Source: DATMNI01 sp035570275 (lineage in GTDB: Bacteria; Acidobacteriota; Terriglobia; Bryobacterales; Bryobacteraceae). From it: 16,178 nt of DNA. Below are positions 1-7,753 of this stretch, in pieces (the first letter of the stretch is position 1; every line of letters begins with the position of its first letter). The notes below the pieces were generated by a model, which saw only the letters and a list, made by a program, of their open reading frames with translations, did not search any database and was not told where the DNA came from. The translations under genes and the position numbers were made by a program. The stretch spans positions 1 through 16,178 of the forward strand of contig DATMNI010000265.1 in assembly GCA_035570275.1 (NCBI GenBank). The letters run 5' to 3'.

Positions 1-1
1 C

Positions 2-337
2 GGAATCACACCGGCGGAATTTGAGCGAATTGCGCAGGCCATTCAACGGGACGGCATTCACGCAGGGAGCGACGTGATCGCGCTAATCCCCGAAAACGCC
101 GCCCGCGCCGTCGATGCCGTGGCGCGCCTCCAGGCAGAGGCAGCTGCGGCTCAAAGCGCCGAGCCGGCCGCGTCCGTCGAAGCGCAGATCCGCGAGTTGG
201 AAACCCGCGCCACGCGGTTGTGCGCCAGCTTTCATAAGACCGCCAACGTGGCCGATTCCATCGAGCGCCCGTGGGTCATCGGCACGATCAAGAAGGTACA
301 GCAGATGATCAACCGGCTGGAGCTGGAGATCCGGTAG
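2..337 (+). CDS. 3' end of an unrecognised gene (partial, start lies outside the window)
   Basis: An open frame runs from the left edge of the window to TAG at 335-337 (about 111 codons visible), so the true start is upstream. A GTG at 74 is in frame, but the frame is open before it and I see no reason to start there. The visible part opens with TPAEFERIAQAIQRDG, passes an Ala-rich stretch, and ends in a helical, charged segment (ELETRATRL, then KKVQQMINRLELEIR) that could form a coiled coil. There is no signal peptide, membrane segment or catalytic motif in the visible part, and I do not recognise the family. Codon use (GC-rich third positions) matches the neighbouring genes, which supports it being coding. 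Confidence 0.6.
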   Translation, partial: GITPAEFERIAQAIQRDGIHAGSDVIALIPENAARAVDAVARLQAEAAAAQSAEPAASVEAQIRELETRATRLCASFHKTANVADSIERPWVIGTIKKVQQMINRLELEIR

Positions 338-582
338 AGCCTGCGATCCTGTCCCCGGCGGCCGCGGCCGGCGGTCCCACGATGGGCAACTCCGAGACAC
401 GGTCGCACTGTCGCAACCGCCTTCTCGAAAGACTCGTGGGGTTCCTCCCCGCTCCTGGCCTTTCCCGCCCTTTCGCCCACCGCTCGAAATTCCGCGCTCA
501 GCCGGGTCCCTGTGGCGCTCGTTCATTTTGCCTTGGCTCGCCTCTCCGGCGCGCGCTACCTTCGGTCTCGGGAGGAAAAAAC
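338..582. other. Intergenic region with a GC-rich palindrome
   Basis: No convincing gene. An almost perfect 20-bp palindrome lies at 355-374, 17 nt after the stop of the partial gene: CCGGCGGCCG followed by CGGCCGGCGG, two mismatched positions between the arms. It could form a hairpin, but there is no T-tract, so it is at best a weak candidate end for the upstream transcript. The rest is pyrimidine-rich on the plus strand and should contain the promoter of the operon that starts at 583. I could not pick out clear -35/-10 boxes. Confidence 0.4.
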
Positions 583-933
583 GTGAAGCTTCTTTCAGTA
601 ATTCTGGTTGTCGCAGGAGCGGCCTTATGCCTGGTCGCGGAGAACAAGACCCAAACCGTGGCGGGCAACTGGCGCCTGTCGCTGGAGACGCCCCATGGGC
701 CGATGGATGGCAGCCTGCTGTTGAAACAGGACGGCTCCAAACTCAGCGGCACATGCGAAACGGGGCATATGGGGTCGCTGCCCTTGACCGGTTCGTTGGA
801 AAACGCCAAGGTCTCCTTAAGCATCGAACTGCCCGGGGGCGAGACGTTCAAGCTGCTGGGCTCGGTGGAAGGCGGCACCATGAGCGGCACCACGGACCCG
901 GCCGGCGGCACGTGGACCGCTGACCGAAAGTAA
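583..933 (+). CDS. Small secreted protein, function unknown
   Basis: 116 aa starting at GTG 583, chosen because a strong Shine-Dalgarno (GGAGG, 571-575) sits 7 nt upstream and a signal peptide begins exactly there. The N-terminus has Lys2, a hydrophobic core (LLSVILVVAGAALCLVA) and a likely signal peptidase I site after Ala19. Cys16 is not in a proper lipobox. The mature part is about 95 residues of short alternating beta-type segments: a GNWRLSLETP strand, a GSLLLKQDGSKLSG turn, and Gly/Thr-rich strands ending GTWTADRK. This 'W-x-L...G-x-L...G-x-x-L-x-G' rhythm suggests a small beta-barrel or lipocalin-like fold, but no named family is certain. It is followed after 15 nt by the next gene, so it probably opens the operon reaching 4988. 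Likely periplasmic or secreted. Confidence 0.72.
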   Translation: MKLLSVILVVAGAALCLVAENKTQTVAGNWRLSLETPHGPMDGSLLLKQDGSKLSGTCETGHMGSLPLTGSLENAKVSLSIELPGGETFKLLGSVEGGTMSGTTDPAGGTWTADRK

Positions 934-948
934 TCGGGAGGAACCAGA

Positions 949-2112
949 ATGAAATACTCACTCAGAGTAGTAGCGCTGCTCGTCATCGCCGTTTTTCAGC
1001 ATCATTGCGGAAGCACGAGCGCATTGCGGGCACAGGCGCCGACCGCCAAACCGATCTCGGGAACCGTGACCGAATTCAAACCCGCGGCGCTCGAAATCGG
1101 CGTCAAGCCCGACAGCGGCGAGACCGTGTTGGTGAAGGTCGGTCCGGAAACCGAAGTGGTCCAGGTGCCGCCCGGCGAGCGCGATCTCAGCCAGGCCAGG
1201 CCGGCCCGGTTGACCAGCCTCAGCCGCGGCGATCGGGTGCTGGTATCGTTCGTGACCGGCCTCGCCGAAGCCCGCCGCATCGTCTGGATCACCGCCACCG
1301 ATATCGCCACGCGCAACCAGGCCGAGCGGATGGATTGGCAGACGCGCGGTATCTCCGGCATCGTCACCGGCATCCACGGCGACCAGATCGCGCTGGAGAT
1401 CCGGACGCCCCAAGGCGCGCACACCGCCACCGTCATGGTCACCGGCAGAACCAACATTCGCCGCTACGCACCCGATTCGGTGAAGTTCGCCGATGCCGTC
1501 GCCAGCAGCACCGCCGAGATCGGGGTGGGCGACCAACTCCAGGCCCGCGGCCAGAAGAGCGAGGCCGGTGCCGTTGGGGGCACCGGGGGGGGCACCGAGG
1601 CCAGCGCCGGACACGAAACCAAGGTGACGGCGCACGACCTCGTGTTCGGCACCTTCCTCACCAGGCTCGGCTCCATTACGGCAGTGAATCGCGAAGCCAA
1701 TGAAATCCAGATTCAGGAAGTGACCACGAAGCAGCCCCTGACCATCCGCATCGACGCGGATTCGCGCTTGAAAAAGATGCCGGACATGCGCGCGATTCTG
1801 ACCGGCAAGCCCACAGAAGGCTACGCCCAGGACCCGGCCCATTTCGATTTGCAACAGGCGCTGGAGCGATTGCCCGTGGCCACGATTGACGATCTGAAAA
1901 TCGGCGGAGGCGTCATCGTTACCGCCACCCGCGGCGCCCGGGATGGCCAGGTAACCGCCATCATGCTCCTGGCCAACGCCGATTTCCTGGTGCGTATGGC
2001 GCAAGGCCAAGCCGATGGCGAACACGGCGGCGGCATGGAGGCGCTCGGCAAACTGCACGGCGGAATGTTGGCCGGCCCCGGCGGCATCAGCCTCCCCACG
2101 ATGATTCAATAG
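949..2112 (+). CDS. Secreted DUF5666-like repeat protein
   Basis: 387 aa from ATG 949, with GGGAGG at 936-941 as ribosome site. Residues 1-30 form a signal peptide (hydrophobic core VVALLVIAVF, then SALRAQA); Cys20 is not in a lipobox. The mature protein holds about three copies of a beta-rich module at roughly 35-120, 134-232 and 242-345. Each opens with G-[TIS]-[VI]-T-x-[FIV] (ISGTVTEF, ISGIVTGI, LGSITAVN), has a second strand with hydrophobic alternation, and closes near a 'GD-x-[VL]' or 'GGGVIV' turn. This is the pattern of DUF5666-type OB-like modules; I infer the family from pattern only. A Gly-rich linker lies near residues 205-215 and a Gly/Met-rich tail ends the protein. Its stop overlaps the ribosome site of the receptor gene, so the two are very likely co-translated. 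Function unknown, probably envelope-associated. Confidence 0.75.
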   Translation: MKYSLRVVALLVIAVFQHHCGSTSALRAQAPTAKPISGTVTEFKPAALEIGVKPDSGETVLVKVGPETEVVQVPPGERDLSQARPARLTSLSRGDRVLVSFVTGLAEARRIVWITATDIATRNQAERMDWQTRGISGIVTGIHGDQIALEIRTPQGAHTATVMVTGRTNIRRYAPDSVKFADAVASSTAEIGVGDQLQARGQKSEAGAVGGTGGGTEASAGHETKVTAHDLVFGTFLTRLGSITAVNREANEIQIQEVTTKQPLTIRIDADSRLKKMPDMRAILTGKPTEGYAQDPAHFDLQQALERLPVATIDDLKIGGGVIVTATRGARDGQVTAIMLLANADFLVRMAQGQADGEHGGGMEALGKLHGGMLAGPGGISLPTMIQ

Positions 2113-2123
2113 GAAGCCGCGCC

Positions 2124-4988
2124 ATGCAACGGTCTTGCGTAGTGCTCGCCCTAGTCGTGTCTCTTACACCCGCATGGCCGCAAGGGTCCTCCGGCCTGCG
2201 CGGCGCCAGCCTGCGCGGCACCGTAACCGATCCCTCAGGCGCCGTCGTGCCCGGCGCCGTTATCCAACTGCGCGCCCCCGGCCGTCAGCAGCGCGCCAGA
2301 ACCGGCGGCGCCGGCCAGTATGGGTTCTCCTCGCTCGCCCCCGGCACGTACCAGATCCGCGTCACGGCCAAGGGCTTTTCCATCATGCAGAAGGATGGTT
2401 TCGCTGTCGGCCCGGCGTCGGTCTTCGACGTCCAAATGGCGATTCAGGGCGAGGCGCAAGTGATCAACGTCGATGACCAACTGCGCCGCGTCACCACCGA
2501 CCCGGATTCCAACGGTAGCGCCGTGGTGATGCGCGAACGGCAGATCGGCGTCTTGTCCGATGACCCCGACGAACTCGCGCTTCAGTTGCAGGCCCTGGCC
2601 GGTCCCGCGCCCGGGCCCAACGGTGGACAGATGTATGTCGATGGCTTCACCGGAGGCAACCTGCCGCCCAAGTCGTCCATCCGCGAAGTGCGCATCAACT
2701 CCAATCCCTTCTCGCCGGAGTACGACCACCCCGGTTTCGCGCGCGTCGAGATCTTCACCAAGCCGGGCAGCGATGCCATCCGCGGCCAGGCTTTCGCGCA
2801 GTATGCCGGCCGCGCGCTGAACTCGCGCAACCCGCTGCTGGCCCAGGCTACGCGGCCGCCGTTCAGCACCCAATTCTACGGCTTCAACCTCGGCGGCCCT
2901 CTGGCCCGGAACAAAGTCTCCTTCACGCTCGACGCCGAAGCCCGCCGGATCCACGAAGACGCCTTCATTCTGGCCACCACGCTCGATGGCGGGAACCCGG
3001 CGAGAATCAACCAGGCGGTGCCCACGCCCCAGTCGCGCTACAGCGTCAGCCCGCGCCTGGACTTCGCCATCAGTCCCAGGAACACGCTGGTGGTCCGTTA
3101 TCAGAGCGTGCGCATCGGCCTGGACAACCAGGGCGTGGGCGATTTCAACCTGGCCTCGCGTGCCTATAACGAGAGCCAGACCGAGCATACCGTGCAGATC
3201 ACCGAGACCGCCGTGGTCACCCCGCGCGCCATCAACGAGACGCGGTTTCAATATCTGCGCGCCGCCACGCGCGATACCGCCAACTCGGCCGCGCCCGTCA
3301 TCGACGTGCAGGGCGCATTCACCGGGGGCGGAGCCACCACAGGCAACTCCAGCACCGTCATCAACAATGGGGAACTGGCCAACACCTCCACCTACACCAG
3401 GCGGAACCACACCCTGAAGTGGGGCGGCCGCGTGCGTCAATCGCGCCTGACTGACGTCTCCGTAAGCAACTTCGCCGGCACCTTCACCTTCTACACGCTG
3501 GACCAATACCGGAGCACGCTGGCGCATTTGGGCGCCGTCCCTTCGCAGTTCAGCATGAACGCTGGAACCCCGGCCGCGCGCGTGCAGCAAACCGATGCCG
3601 GCCTGTTCGTGAATGACGATTGGCGCGTGCGCCCCAACCTGACTCTGAGCTACGGCGCGCGCTACGAGGCACAAACCAACATGCGGGACCGAGCCGATTT
3701 TGCGCCGCGGATCGGTATCGCCTGGGGCCTTGGCAGCCTTCTGGGCAGCCTTCCTGGCAACCAGCCGAACCGGCCGGCCAAAACCGTGTTGCGGGCCGGC
3801 TTCGGAACATTTTACGACCGCCTGCCGCTGGCCACCACGCTCAACAATCTGCGCTACAACGGCGTCACGCAGCAATCCTTCCTGATTCTCAACCCTACGT
3901 TCTTTCCCACTGTTCCGTCAGCCGCCGCGTTGCAAGCTTTGCAGCAGCCCCAACAGTTGCGGCCGGTTTATGCCGGCATTCAGGCGCCGCGCCTGTATCA
4001 GACCAGCCTGGCGATCGAACGCCAGTGGACCGCATCTTCGCGCCTCGCGGTCACCTGGACGAACAGCCGCGGCGTCCACCTGTTGAACACCCGCAACATC
4101 AATGCGCCTGTCGACGGCGTCTATCCGTCTGTGTATCCAGCCGGCGGCCGCGAGATTCGCCTGCTCACCGAATCCGCCGGTTTGAGCCGCCTCAACCAGT
4201 TGATCGCCAGCGCCAACGTAAATCGCAAAAAGCTGTTTCTGTTCGGATACTATGCGCTCTCCTACGGCATGGATAACAACGAGGGACTCCCCGCCGACCC
4301 GCATCAGCCTGGCGCCGAATGGGGGCCGTCTACCTACGGCGACATCCGTCACCGCGCCGTGCTCGGCGGCACAGTCCCGCTGCCGTGGAAGGCCAGCGTG
4401 AGTCCGTTCCTGGCCGCCAACAGCGGCGCGCCCTACAACATCACCACCGGGCTCGACCCCGGCCTCACGGGCTACCCCGCCGCGCGCCCGTCATTGGTTA
4501 CGGACGGGGTTCTTGGCGGGGCTCCTGGCGGGGCTCCTGGCGCGAATGTCTCAAGCTGCTCCGGCGCCGGTCTGGTGTACGCCGCCCAATTCGGCTGCTT
4601 CAATTTGAATCCTGCAGCCGGAACGCCGGTGATCGGCCGCAACTACGGACGCGGCCCGGCGAACGTCAACCTGGCCCTGCGCCTGTCCCGCACCTGGGCC
4701 TTCGGACACGAGGGCCAATCCGGTACCACCGATACCGGCAGTGGCCACGGCATGCCGGCGCCAGCCCCCACCTCAAGCAGCGCCGCCACCCGAAAATACA
4801 ACCTCACGTTCAGCGCCTCCACGCTCAACGCGCTCAACCACGCCAACTACGCGCCTCCGGACGGCGACCTGTCGTCTTCGTATTTCGGTCAGTACCGGAG
4901 TTTAGGCGGGATGGTGGTGATGTCGCACGGCGGCGCACCCGGCGCCTACAACCGCAAGATCGATCTTCAACTGCGCTTCACATTCTGA
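2124..4988 (+). CDS. Oar-type TonB-dependent outer-membrane receptor with carboxypeptidase-regulatory-like domain
   Basis: 954 aa from ATG 2124, with AGGAAG at 2111-2116. Residues 1-20 are a signal peptide. Residues 28-105 form a carboxypeptidase-regulatory-like beta sandwich (LRGTVTDPSGAVVPGAVIQL, GQYGFSSLAPGTYQIRVTAKGF). Residues 110-235 resemble the plug region of acidobacterial Oar-like receptors: QMYVDGF, a PP-x-SSIREVRIN-x-NPFSPEYD motif, then ARVEIFTKPGSDAIRGQ. The remainder is barrel-type sequence with alternating aromatic strands, ending LQLRFTF, a good C-terminal beta-signal for BAM insertion. It is somewhat shorter than many relatives of 1000-1200 aa. Two cysteines near residues 813-830 could form a loop disulfide, and a Ser/Thr/Pro/Gly-rich loop lies around 868-890. 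Two in-frame 12-bp tandem repeats lie inside it. No TonB box was identified with confidence. The role is probably uptake or surface binding of a large substrate, unidentified. Last gene of the operon from 583. Confidence 0.9.
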   Translation: MQRSCVVLALVVSLTPAWPQGSSGLRGASLRGTVTDPSGAVVPGAVIQLRAPGRQQRARTGGAGQYGFSSLAPGTYQIRVTAKGFSIMQKDGFAVGPASVFDVQMAIQGEAQVINVDDQLRRVTTDPDSNGSAVVMRERQIGVLSDDPDELALQLQALAGPAPGPNGGQMYVDGFTGGNLPPKSSIREVRINSNPFSPEYDHPGFARVEIFTKPGSDAIRGQAFAQYAGRALNSRNPLLAQATRPPFSTQFYGFNLGGPLARNKVSFTLDAEARRIHEDAFILATTLDGGNPARINQAVPTPQSRYSVSPRLDFAISPRNTLVVRYQSVRIGLDNQGVGDFNLASRAYNESQTEHTVQITETAVVTPRAINETRFQYLRAATRDTANSAAPVIDVQGAFTGGGATTGNSSTVINNGELANTSTYTRRNHTLKWGGRVRQSRLTDVSVSNFAGTFTFYTLDQYRSTLAHLGAVPSQFSMNAGTPAARVQQTDAGLFVNDDWRVRPNLTLSYGARYEAQTNMRDRADFAPRIGIAWGLGSLLGSLPGNQPNRPAKTVLRAGFGTFYDRLPLATTLNNLRYNGVTQQSFLILNPTFFPTVPSAAALQALQQPQQLRPVYAGIQAPRLYQTSLAIERQWTASSRLAVTWTNSRGVHLLNTRNINAPVDGVYPSVYPAGGREIRLLTESAGLSRLNQLIASANVNRKKLFLFGYYALSYGMDNNEGLPADPHQPGAEWGPSTYGDIRHRAVLGGTVPLPWKASVSPFLAANSGAPYNITTGLDPGLTGYPAARPSLVTDGVLGGAPGGAPGANVSSCSGAGLVYAAQFGCFNLNPAAGTPVIGRNYGRGPANVNLALRLSRTWAFGHEGQSGTTDTGSGHGMPAPAPTSSSAATRKYNLTFSASTLNALNHANYAPPDGDLSSSYFGQYRSLGGMVVMSHGGAPGAYNRKIDLQLRFTF
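3732..3759 (+). repeat. In-frame 12-bp tandem repeat within the receptor gene
   Basis: Units GGCAGCCTTCTG (3732-3743) and GGCAGCCTTCCT (3744-3755) are followed by a partial third unit starting GGCA. The repeat is in frame and encodes GSLLGSLPG inside the barrel region, most likely a turn or loop. Copy number could vary by slippage without breaking the frame. Confidence 0.7.
4507..4544 (+). repeat. Second in-frame 12-bp tandem repeat within the receptor gene
   Basis: Two perfect copies of GGCGGGGCTCCT (4515-4526 and 4527-4538) are flanked by partial, diverged copies on both sides. In frame they encode a GGAPGGAPGA tract just before the cysteine-containing segment SSCSGAG, in what looks like a surface loop. 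The unit length (12 bp) and loop setting are the same as for the repeat at 3732, but the sequence is unrelated. Confidence 0.75.
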
Positions 4989-5215
4989 TTGTGGGGCAGG
5001 TTGTCAGGGGTGCCCTGGGTCCAGCGGATTGCAACCATCCCGGTCTTCCAGTGCTGCATCTCCGGACGCGCCATCCGCTCATGCCGCGGCCGCCGCCTTC
5101 GATGGTGATCATGCGGCAGCGGAGTTCCTCGGAACTCTCTTCTCCAAATCAACACGGGTTTGCGAACCAATTGTAACTACTGCCCCGCGAAGCTAATAAA
5201 GGGGGAGAGTGAGTT
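4989..5215. other. Intergenic region between the receptor and the PHP gene
   Basis: About 227 nt without a supported gene. A short stem, CAGGG-GTG-CCCTG (5005-5017), lies 16 nt after the receptor stop. It has only five pairs and no T-tract, so it is a weak candidate transcript end. The last part (5171-5215) is more AT-rich and ends in the ribosome site GGGGGAGAG at 5201-5209. Open frames on both strands here lack recognisable protein features. Confidence 0.4.
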
Positions 5216-6325
5216 ATGCGGGAGAACTTATCGTTCCTGTGGGAGAACTCGAATACCGTAAAGCAATTCAGTGCGGCCGTGTGCCTGCATGGCCATACTA
5301 TGCACTCTGAAGAGTGTCTGTCGTTTCTGCCGGCGTACCTGCATCACGTCCCCGGAATTTCGCAGATCGCCAGCCACTATCAGCGCGGCCCGCGACCCGT
5401 GGACTTCGCGCGCGCCTATTGGACGCCGCCACTCTCGCCGGCATCCGCGCTCCGTCTGGAGCAGGAGCAGATCGCGAACCTGGGCCTGCGCCCGATGGTT
5501 TCTCTTACCGACCACGATAACCTCGAAGCCGGTTTCGCGCTGCAGGTTACCAGGGACGCCGGCGAGGTGCCGGTTTCAGTGGAATGGACGGTGCCCTACC
5601 GGCGCTCGATCTTTCATCTGGGCATTCACAACCTGCCGCCTGCCACGGCGCGCCATTGGATGTCCGCCATGGCGGCTTACACCGCCGCGCCCGATGAAGC
5701 CGTCTTGCGGCGAATTCTGCGTGCATGCGCCCGAATTCCGGATACTCTGATTGTGCTCAACCATCCCTTCTGGCTGGAGGAGGGGGTAGCTGAATCCGAT
5801 CATCGCCTCGCGTTGCCGGGCATCGTCGAGGCGTGCGGCCCGTGGCTTCACGCCTTTGAGTTGAACGGCACCAGACGGTGGCACGAAAACGCCGCCACCA
5901 TGGAACTGGCGCACGCGCGTTCGACCCCCGTCATTTCGGGCGGCGACCGCCATGCCTGCGAACCCGCGGCCTGCCTCAACTTGACAAACGCCGGGTCTTT
6001 CGCCGAGTTCGCAGCCGAGGTGAGGGCCGGGCACAGCTCAGTGCTCTTCATGCCGCACTACCGCGAGCCGATGCCACTGCGCCTCCTGGAAGCCAGTTGG
6101 GAAATCCTCCGGCCCTATCCGGAGAACCCCGGCCGCGAGCGGTGGACCGACCGCATCTTCTACCGCGAAGAGGGCGGCGTGGCGCGGCCCCTATCGGCGA
6201 TCTGGCACGGCCGCGTACCGTGGGTCTTGCGGCCCGCGACCGGCATGGTTCAGTTCTTCGCCAGCAGCCAACTGCGCGGCGCACTGCGGTTTCTGCTGTC
6301 GCGGCGGGCTGAGGCCCAGCCGTAA
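5216..6325 (+). CDS. PHP-domain (polymerase/histidinol phosphatase-like) metal-dependent phosphoesterase-like protein
   Basis: 369 aa from ATG 5216, with a strong purine-rich ribosome site (GGGGGAGAG) 6 nt upstream. PHP superfamily metal-ligand motifs occur in order: LHGHTMHSEE (His25, His27), LTDHDN (Asp99, His100), VEWT (Glu123), FHLGIHNL (His134/His138), LNHPFW (His183), and ISGGDRHACEP (Asp244, His246). The HxH, D-H-D-N, NHP and G-D-x-H set is typical of the PHP TIM-like barrel, which binds two or three metal ions and hydrolyses phosphate esters. The substrate cannot be told from the sequence. No signal peptide is seen, so it is probably cytoplasmic. The C-terminal 100 residues (from about 270) carry no known motif and seem specific to this subfamily. 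It stands alone: 227 nt separate it from the receptor operon and no gene follows closely. Confidence 0.8.
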   Translation: MRENLSFLWENSNTVKQFSAAVCLHGHTMHSEECLSFLPAYLHHVPGISQIASHYQRGPRPVDFARAYWTPPLSPASALRLEQEQIANLGLRPMVSLTDHDNLEAGFALQVTRDAGEVPVSVEWTVPYRRSIFHLGIHNLPPATARHWMSAMAAYTAAPDEAVLRRILRACARIPDTLIVLNHPFWLEEGVAESDHRLALPGIVEACGPWLHAFELNGTRRWHENAATMELAHARSTPVISGGDRHACEPAACLNLTNAGSFAEFAAEVRAGHSSVLFMPHYREPMPLRLLEASWEILRPYPENPGRERWTDRIFYREEGGVARPLSAIWHGRVPWVLRPATGMVQFFASSQLRGALRFLLSRRAEAQP

Positions 6326-6769
6326 GGGCTGTCGCAACTATGGCCGGTCCGCTGGCCGGGAATCCGCGCAGAAGAGATTGGATGAAGGTGCGCGCTGCCG
6401 CTCCTCCGTGTCGTCTCCAGGCCTTCCATCACCTGATCGGGAATGAGAAACCGGCTGAGCGCCGGCTGAAACGGCTCCGCTAACCCACCTAGCGCCGGGG
6501 TATTAGCGCCGGCGAGAACGGCGTCCGGGCGGGAAAGTCTATAAGTAGCAAGGTTCGTACTACTGCTCCGTACTAAGTCGTCCAAGACACCAGTTGCATC
6601 CGGGCTGTGCCGTGCAGCGATCCGGGCTAGCCCCCCATTGGTTCCGACCGGGAGACCGGCGGAAACAGTTCTTCCAGGTATTCAAACGCACCTTTTAACA
6701 GGAAATCCGCACCTTAGTCATGCGCTGTTCAAATTGATCGCGCATACTTATGTTGGAGAGGAAGTCCTC
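6326..6769. other. Gene-poor intergenic region with short direct repeats
   Basis: No gene that I can support. Short direct repeats are visible: TAGCGCCGG twice (about 6490-6512), CCGGCTGA-type copies around 6450-6470, and ATCCGGGCT twice about 24 bp apart (around 6597-6629). A 33-codon frame begins at ATG 6380 but has no ribosome site and no recognisable features. The region looks degenerate, possibly the remains of a lost gene or of intergenic repeats. Confidence 0.4.
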
Positions 6770-6910
6770 ATGGAGGCGCATGTGCTACCACGATTGGGCA
6801 GAATCGCCCACACGGCGATCGACACAACCCTCACCGGCTGTTTCCTGATGGTCTGGCTTTTGTGTTGGCCGCTCTACCGGCTCTATCGCAGCCACGGGCT
6901 GCACCTGTAG
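6770..6910 (+). CDS. Putative small single-pass membrane protein (46 aa)
   Basis: 46 codons from ATG 6770 to TAG 6908-6910. The start is supported by a long purine-rich ribosome site, GGAGAGGAAG (about 6754-6763), 6 nt upstream. The frame is open further upstream, but only rare starts with no ribosome site exist there. The protein has a polar N-terminus with several His and Arg, then one clear hydrophobic segment (LTGCFLMVWLLCWPLYRLY, about residues 21-39), then a short basic/His tail (RSHGLHL). This predicts one membrane helix, probably with the positive tail in the cytoplasm. No family is recognised. It is isolated in a gene-poor stretch. A chance open frame is possible, but ribosome site plus helix make a real small protein more likely than not. 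Confidence 0.5.
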   Translation: MEAHVLPRLGRIAHTAIDTTLTGCFLMVWLLCWPLYRLYRSHGLHL

Positions 6911-7246
6911 GCGATAGCTTCCTATTCGCATCCTGTCCGGAATCGGCTAATCTTTTCGGAAGCCCGGTTCCGCGGAGCATGGCGACCAGCTTCCGGCGGC
7001 AGAATGTATTCGGCATTTGAGAAGCCGGCCCAGTCTTAAGCCATCGTCGCCACCGATCAACATCGCCGATCAACATCGACGCTTGAAATCAACGCCGGGT
7101 TGGTGCGTAGCGCCGCGGCCTGGAGACATGGAAAGCACGTAAGAGCGGGCCGCGCGGTGCCAGTCCCAAATGGCTTTGTGGAAGCCTCGGAGTAGAGTAC
7201 GGGCCGGCGGGTTGAGAGGCTCGCCACCGCCGCCAGGTCCGCCCTC
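6911..7246. other. Intergenic region, no supported gene
   Basis: Nothing convincing is coded on either strand. A near-perfect short tandem, CGATCAACATCG followed closely by a second copy, lies at about 7056-7080. A small palindrome, CGGAA-GCCCGG-TTCCG, lies at about 6957-6974. The region separates the plus-strand small membrane protein from the 3' end of the minus-strand hemerythrin. No clear terminator was found for either. Confidence 0.35.
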
Positions 7247-7753
7247 TTAGCCCTGACCAAGCGACATCGGGCTGCGGCCCCGGGGTTCTCCCGCGGTTCG
7301 CTGTTGCCGCATGAAAGAGCCGATGGTTCTGTCGCTGCCAACAAGGTGCGTCATCAGGGACTTCGCCGCGAACTCGGAGACCTCCGCCAGCGCGACACCG
7401 CTGGCGTGGAACCTCTCCGCCAGCGCAAAGGCGGCACGCGCGATGGCATCGTGCTCTGCTTTGTGCGATGCGTATCCTGGAAAGCCGATGCTTCGCATGA
7501 GGACCTCTTCGGTGTAGAAGTGTGTGGCCACATGCTCCAACAGTTCCGCCATCCGCTCCGTGATTATTTCCGGATCCACAGGCGCAGTGGCGCCAGCGGC
7601 GCATCGTGCGGCAAGCTCGCAAAACACCCGGTGCTCTTCGTCGATTTCCGGCGATATGCCGTCTTCGGGTTCGCACGAATCCAGGGGGATCTTCGGGTCG
7701 GCGCGATTCACTTTCCGATGCCACCTCTCACGATACTGAAGATACTCCAGCAC
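7247..7753 (-). CDS. Bacteriohemerythrin-type oxygen-binding protein
   Basis: 168 aa on the minus strand, GTG start at 7753. All seven canonical di-iron ligands are present and correctly spaced: His41 (PEIDEEHRVF), His78 and Glu82 (HFYTEE, the HxxxE pair), His97 and His101 (SHKAEH, the HxxxH pair), and His136 and Asp141 (HLVGSD, the HxxxxD pair). Hemerythrins bind O2 reversibly at a non-heme di-iron site inside a four-helix bundle and act in oxygen delivery, storage or sensing. The N-terminus before His41 is about 15-20 residues longer than in typical 130-140-aa bacteriohemerythrins and lacks the usual 'W-x-D/S' opening. A second GTG at 7711 would give a 154-aa protein and has a GAGAGG about 12 nt upstream, so the start is uncertain. 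A 5-bp hairpin (GCGGG-TGAAT-CCCGC) lies just upstream. No partner gene is adjacent. Confidence 0.87.
   Translation of the reverse strand: MLEYLQYRERWHRKVNRADPKIPLDSCEPEDGISPEIDEEHRVFCELAARCAAGATAPVDPEIITERMAELLEHVATHFYTEEVLMRSIGFPGYASHKAEHDAIARAAFALAERFHASGVALAEVSEFAAKSLMTHLVGSDRTIGSFMRQQRTAGEPRGRSPMSLGQG

Noticed and set aside
958..2109. 383-codon minus-strand frame opposite the DUF5666-like gene
   Set aside because: The plus-strand gene has a signal peptide, ribosome site and internal repeats; the minus frame has none.
2235..3875. 546-codon open frame on the minus strand opposite the receptor gene
   Set aside because: It is a shadow of GC-rich codon use: Gly/Arg/His/Ala-rich with no domain or ribosome site, while the opposite strand encodes a clear receptor.
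4967..5170. 67-codon minus-strand frame after the receptor gene
   Set aside because: It overlaps the receptor's 3' end, is Arg/His-rich, has no ribosome site and no recognisable family.
6326..6640. Possible tRNA or riboswitch in the gene-poor region
   Set aside because: I looked for a cloverleaf with the GGTTCGA-type T-arm and for cobalamin-type boxes. Only isolated fragments (for example GGTTCGTAC) appear, with no consistent stems.
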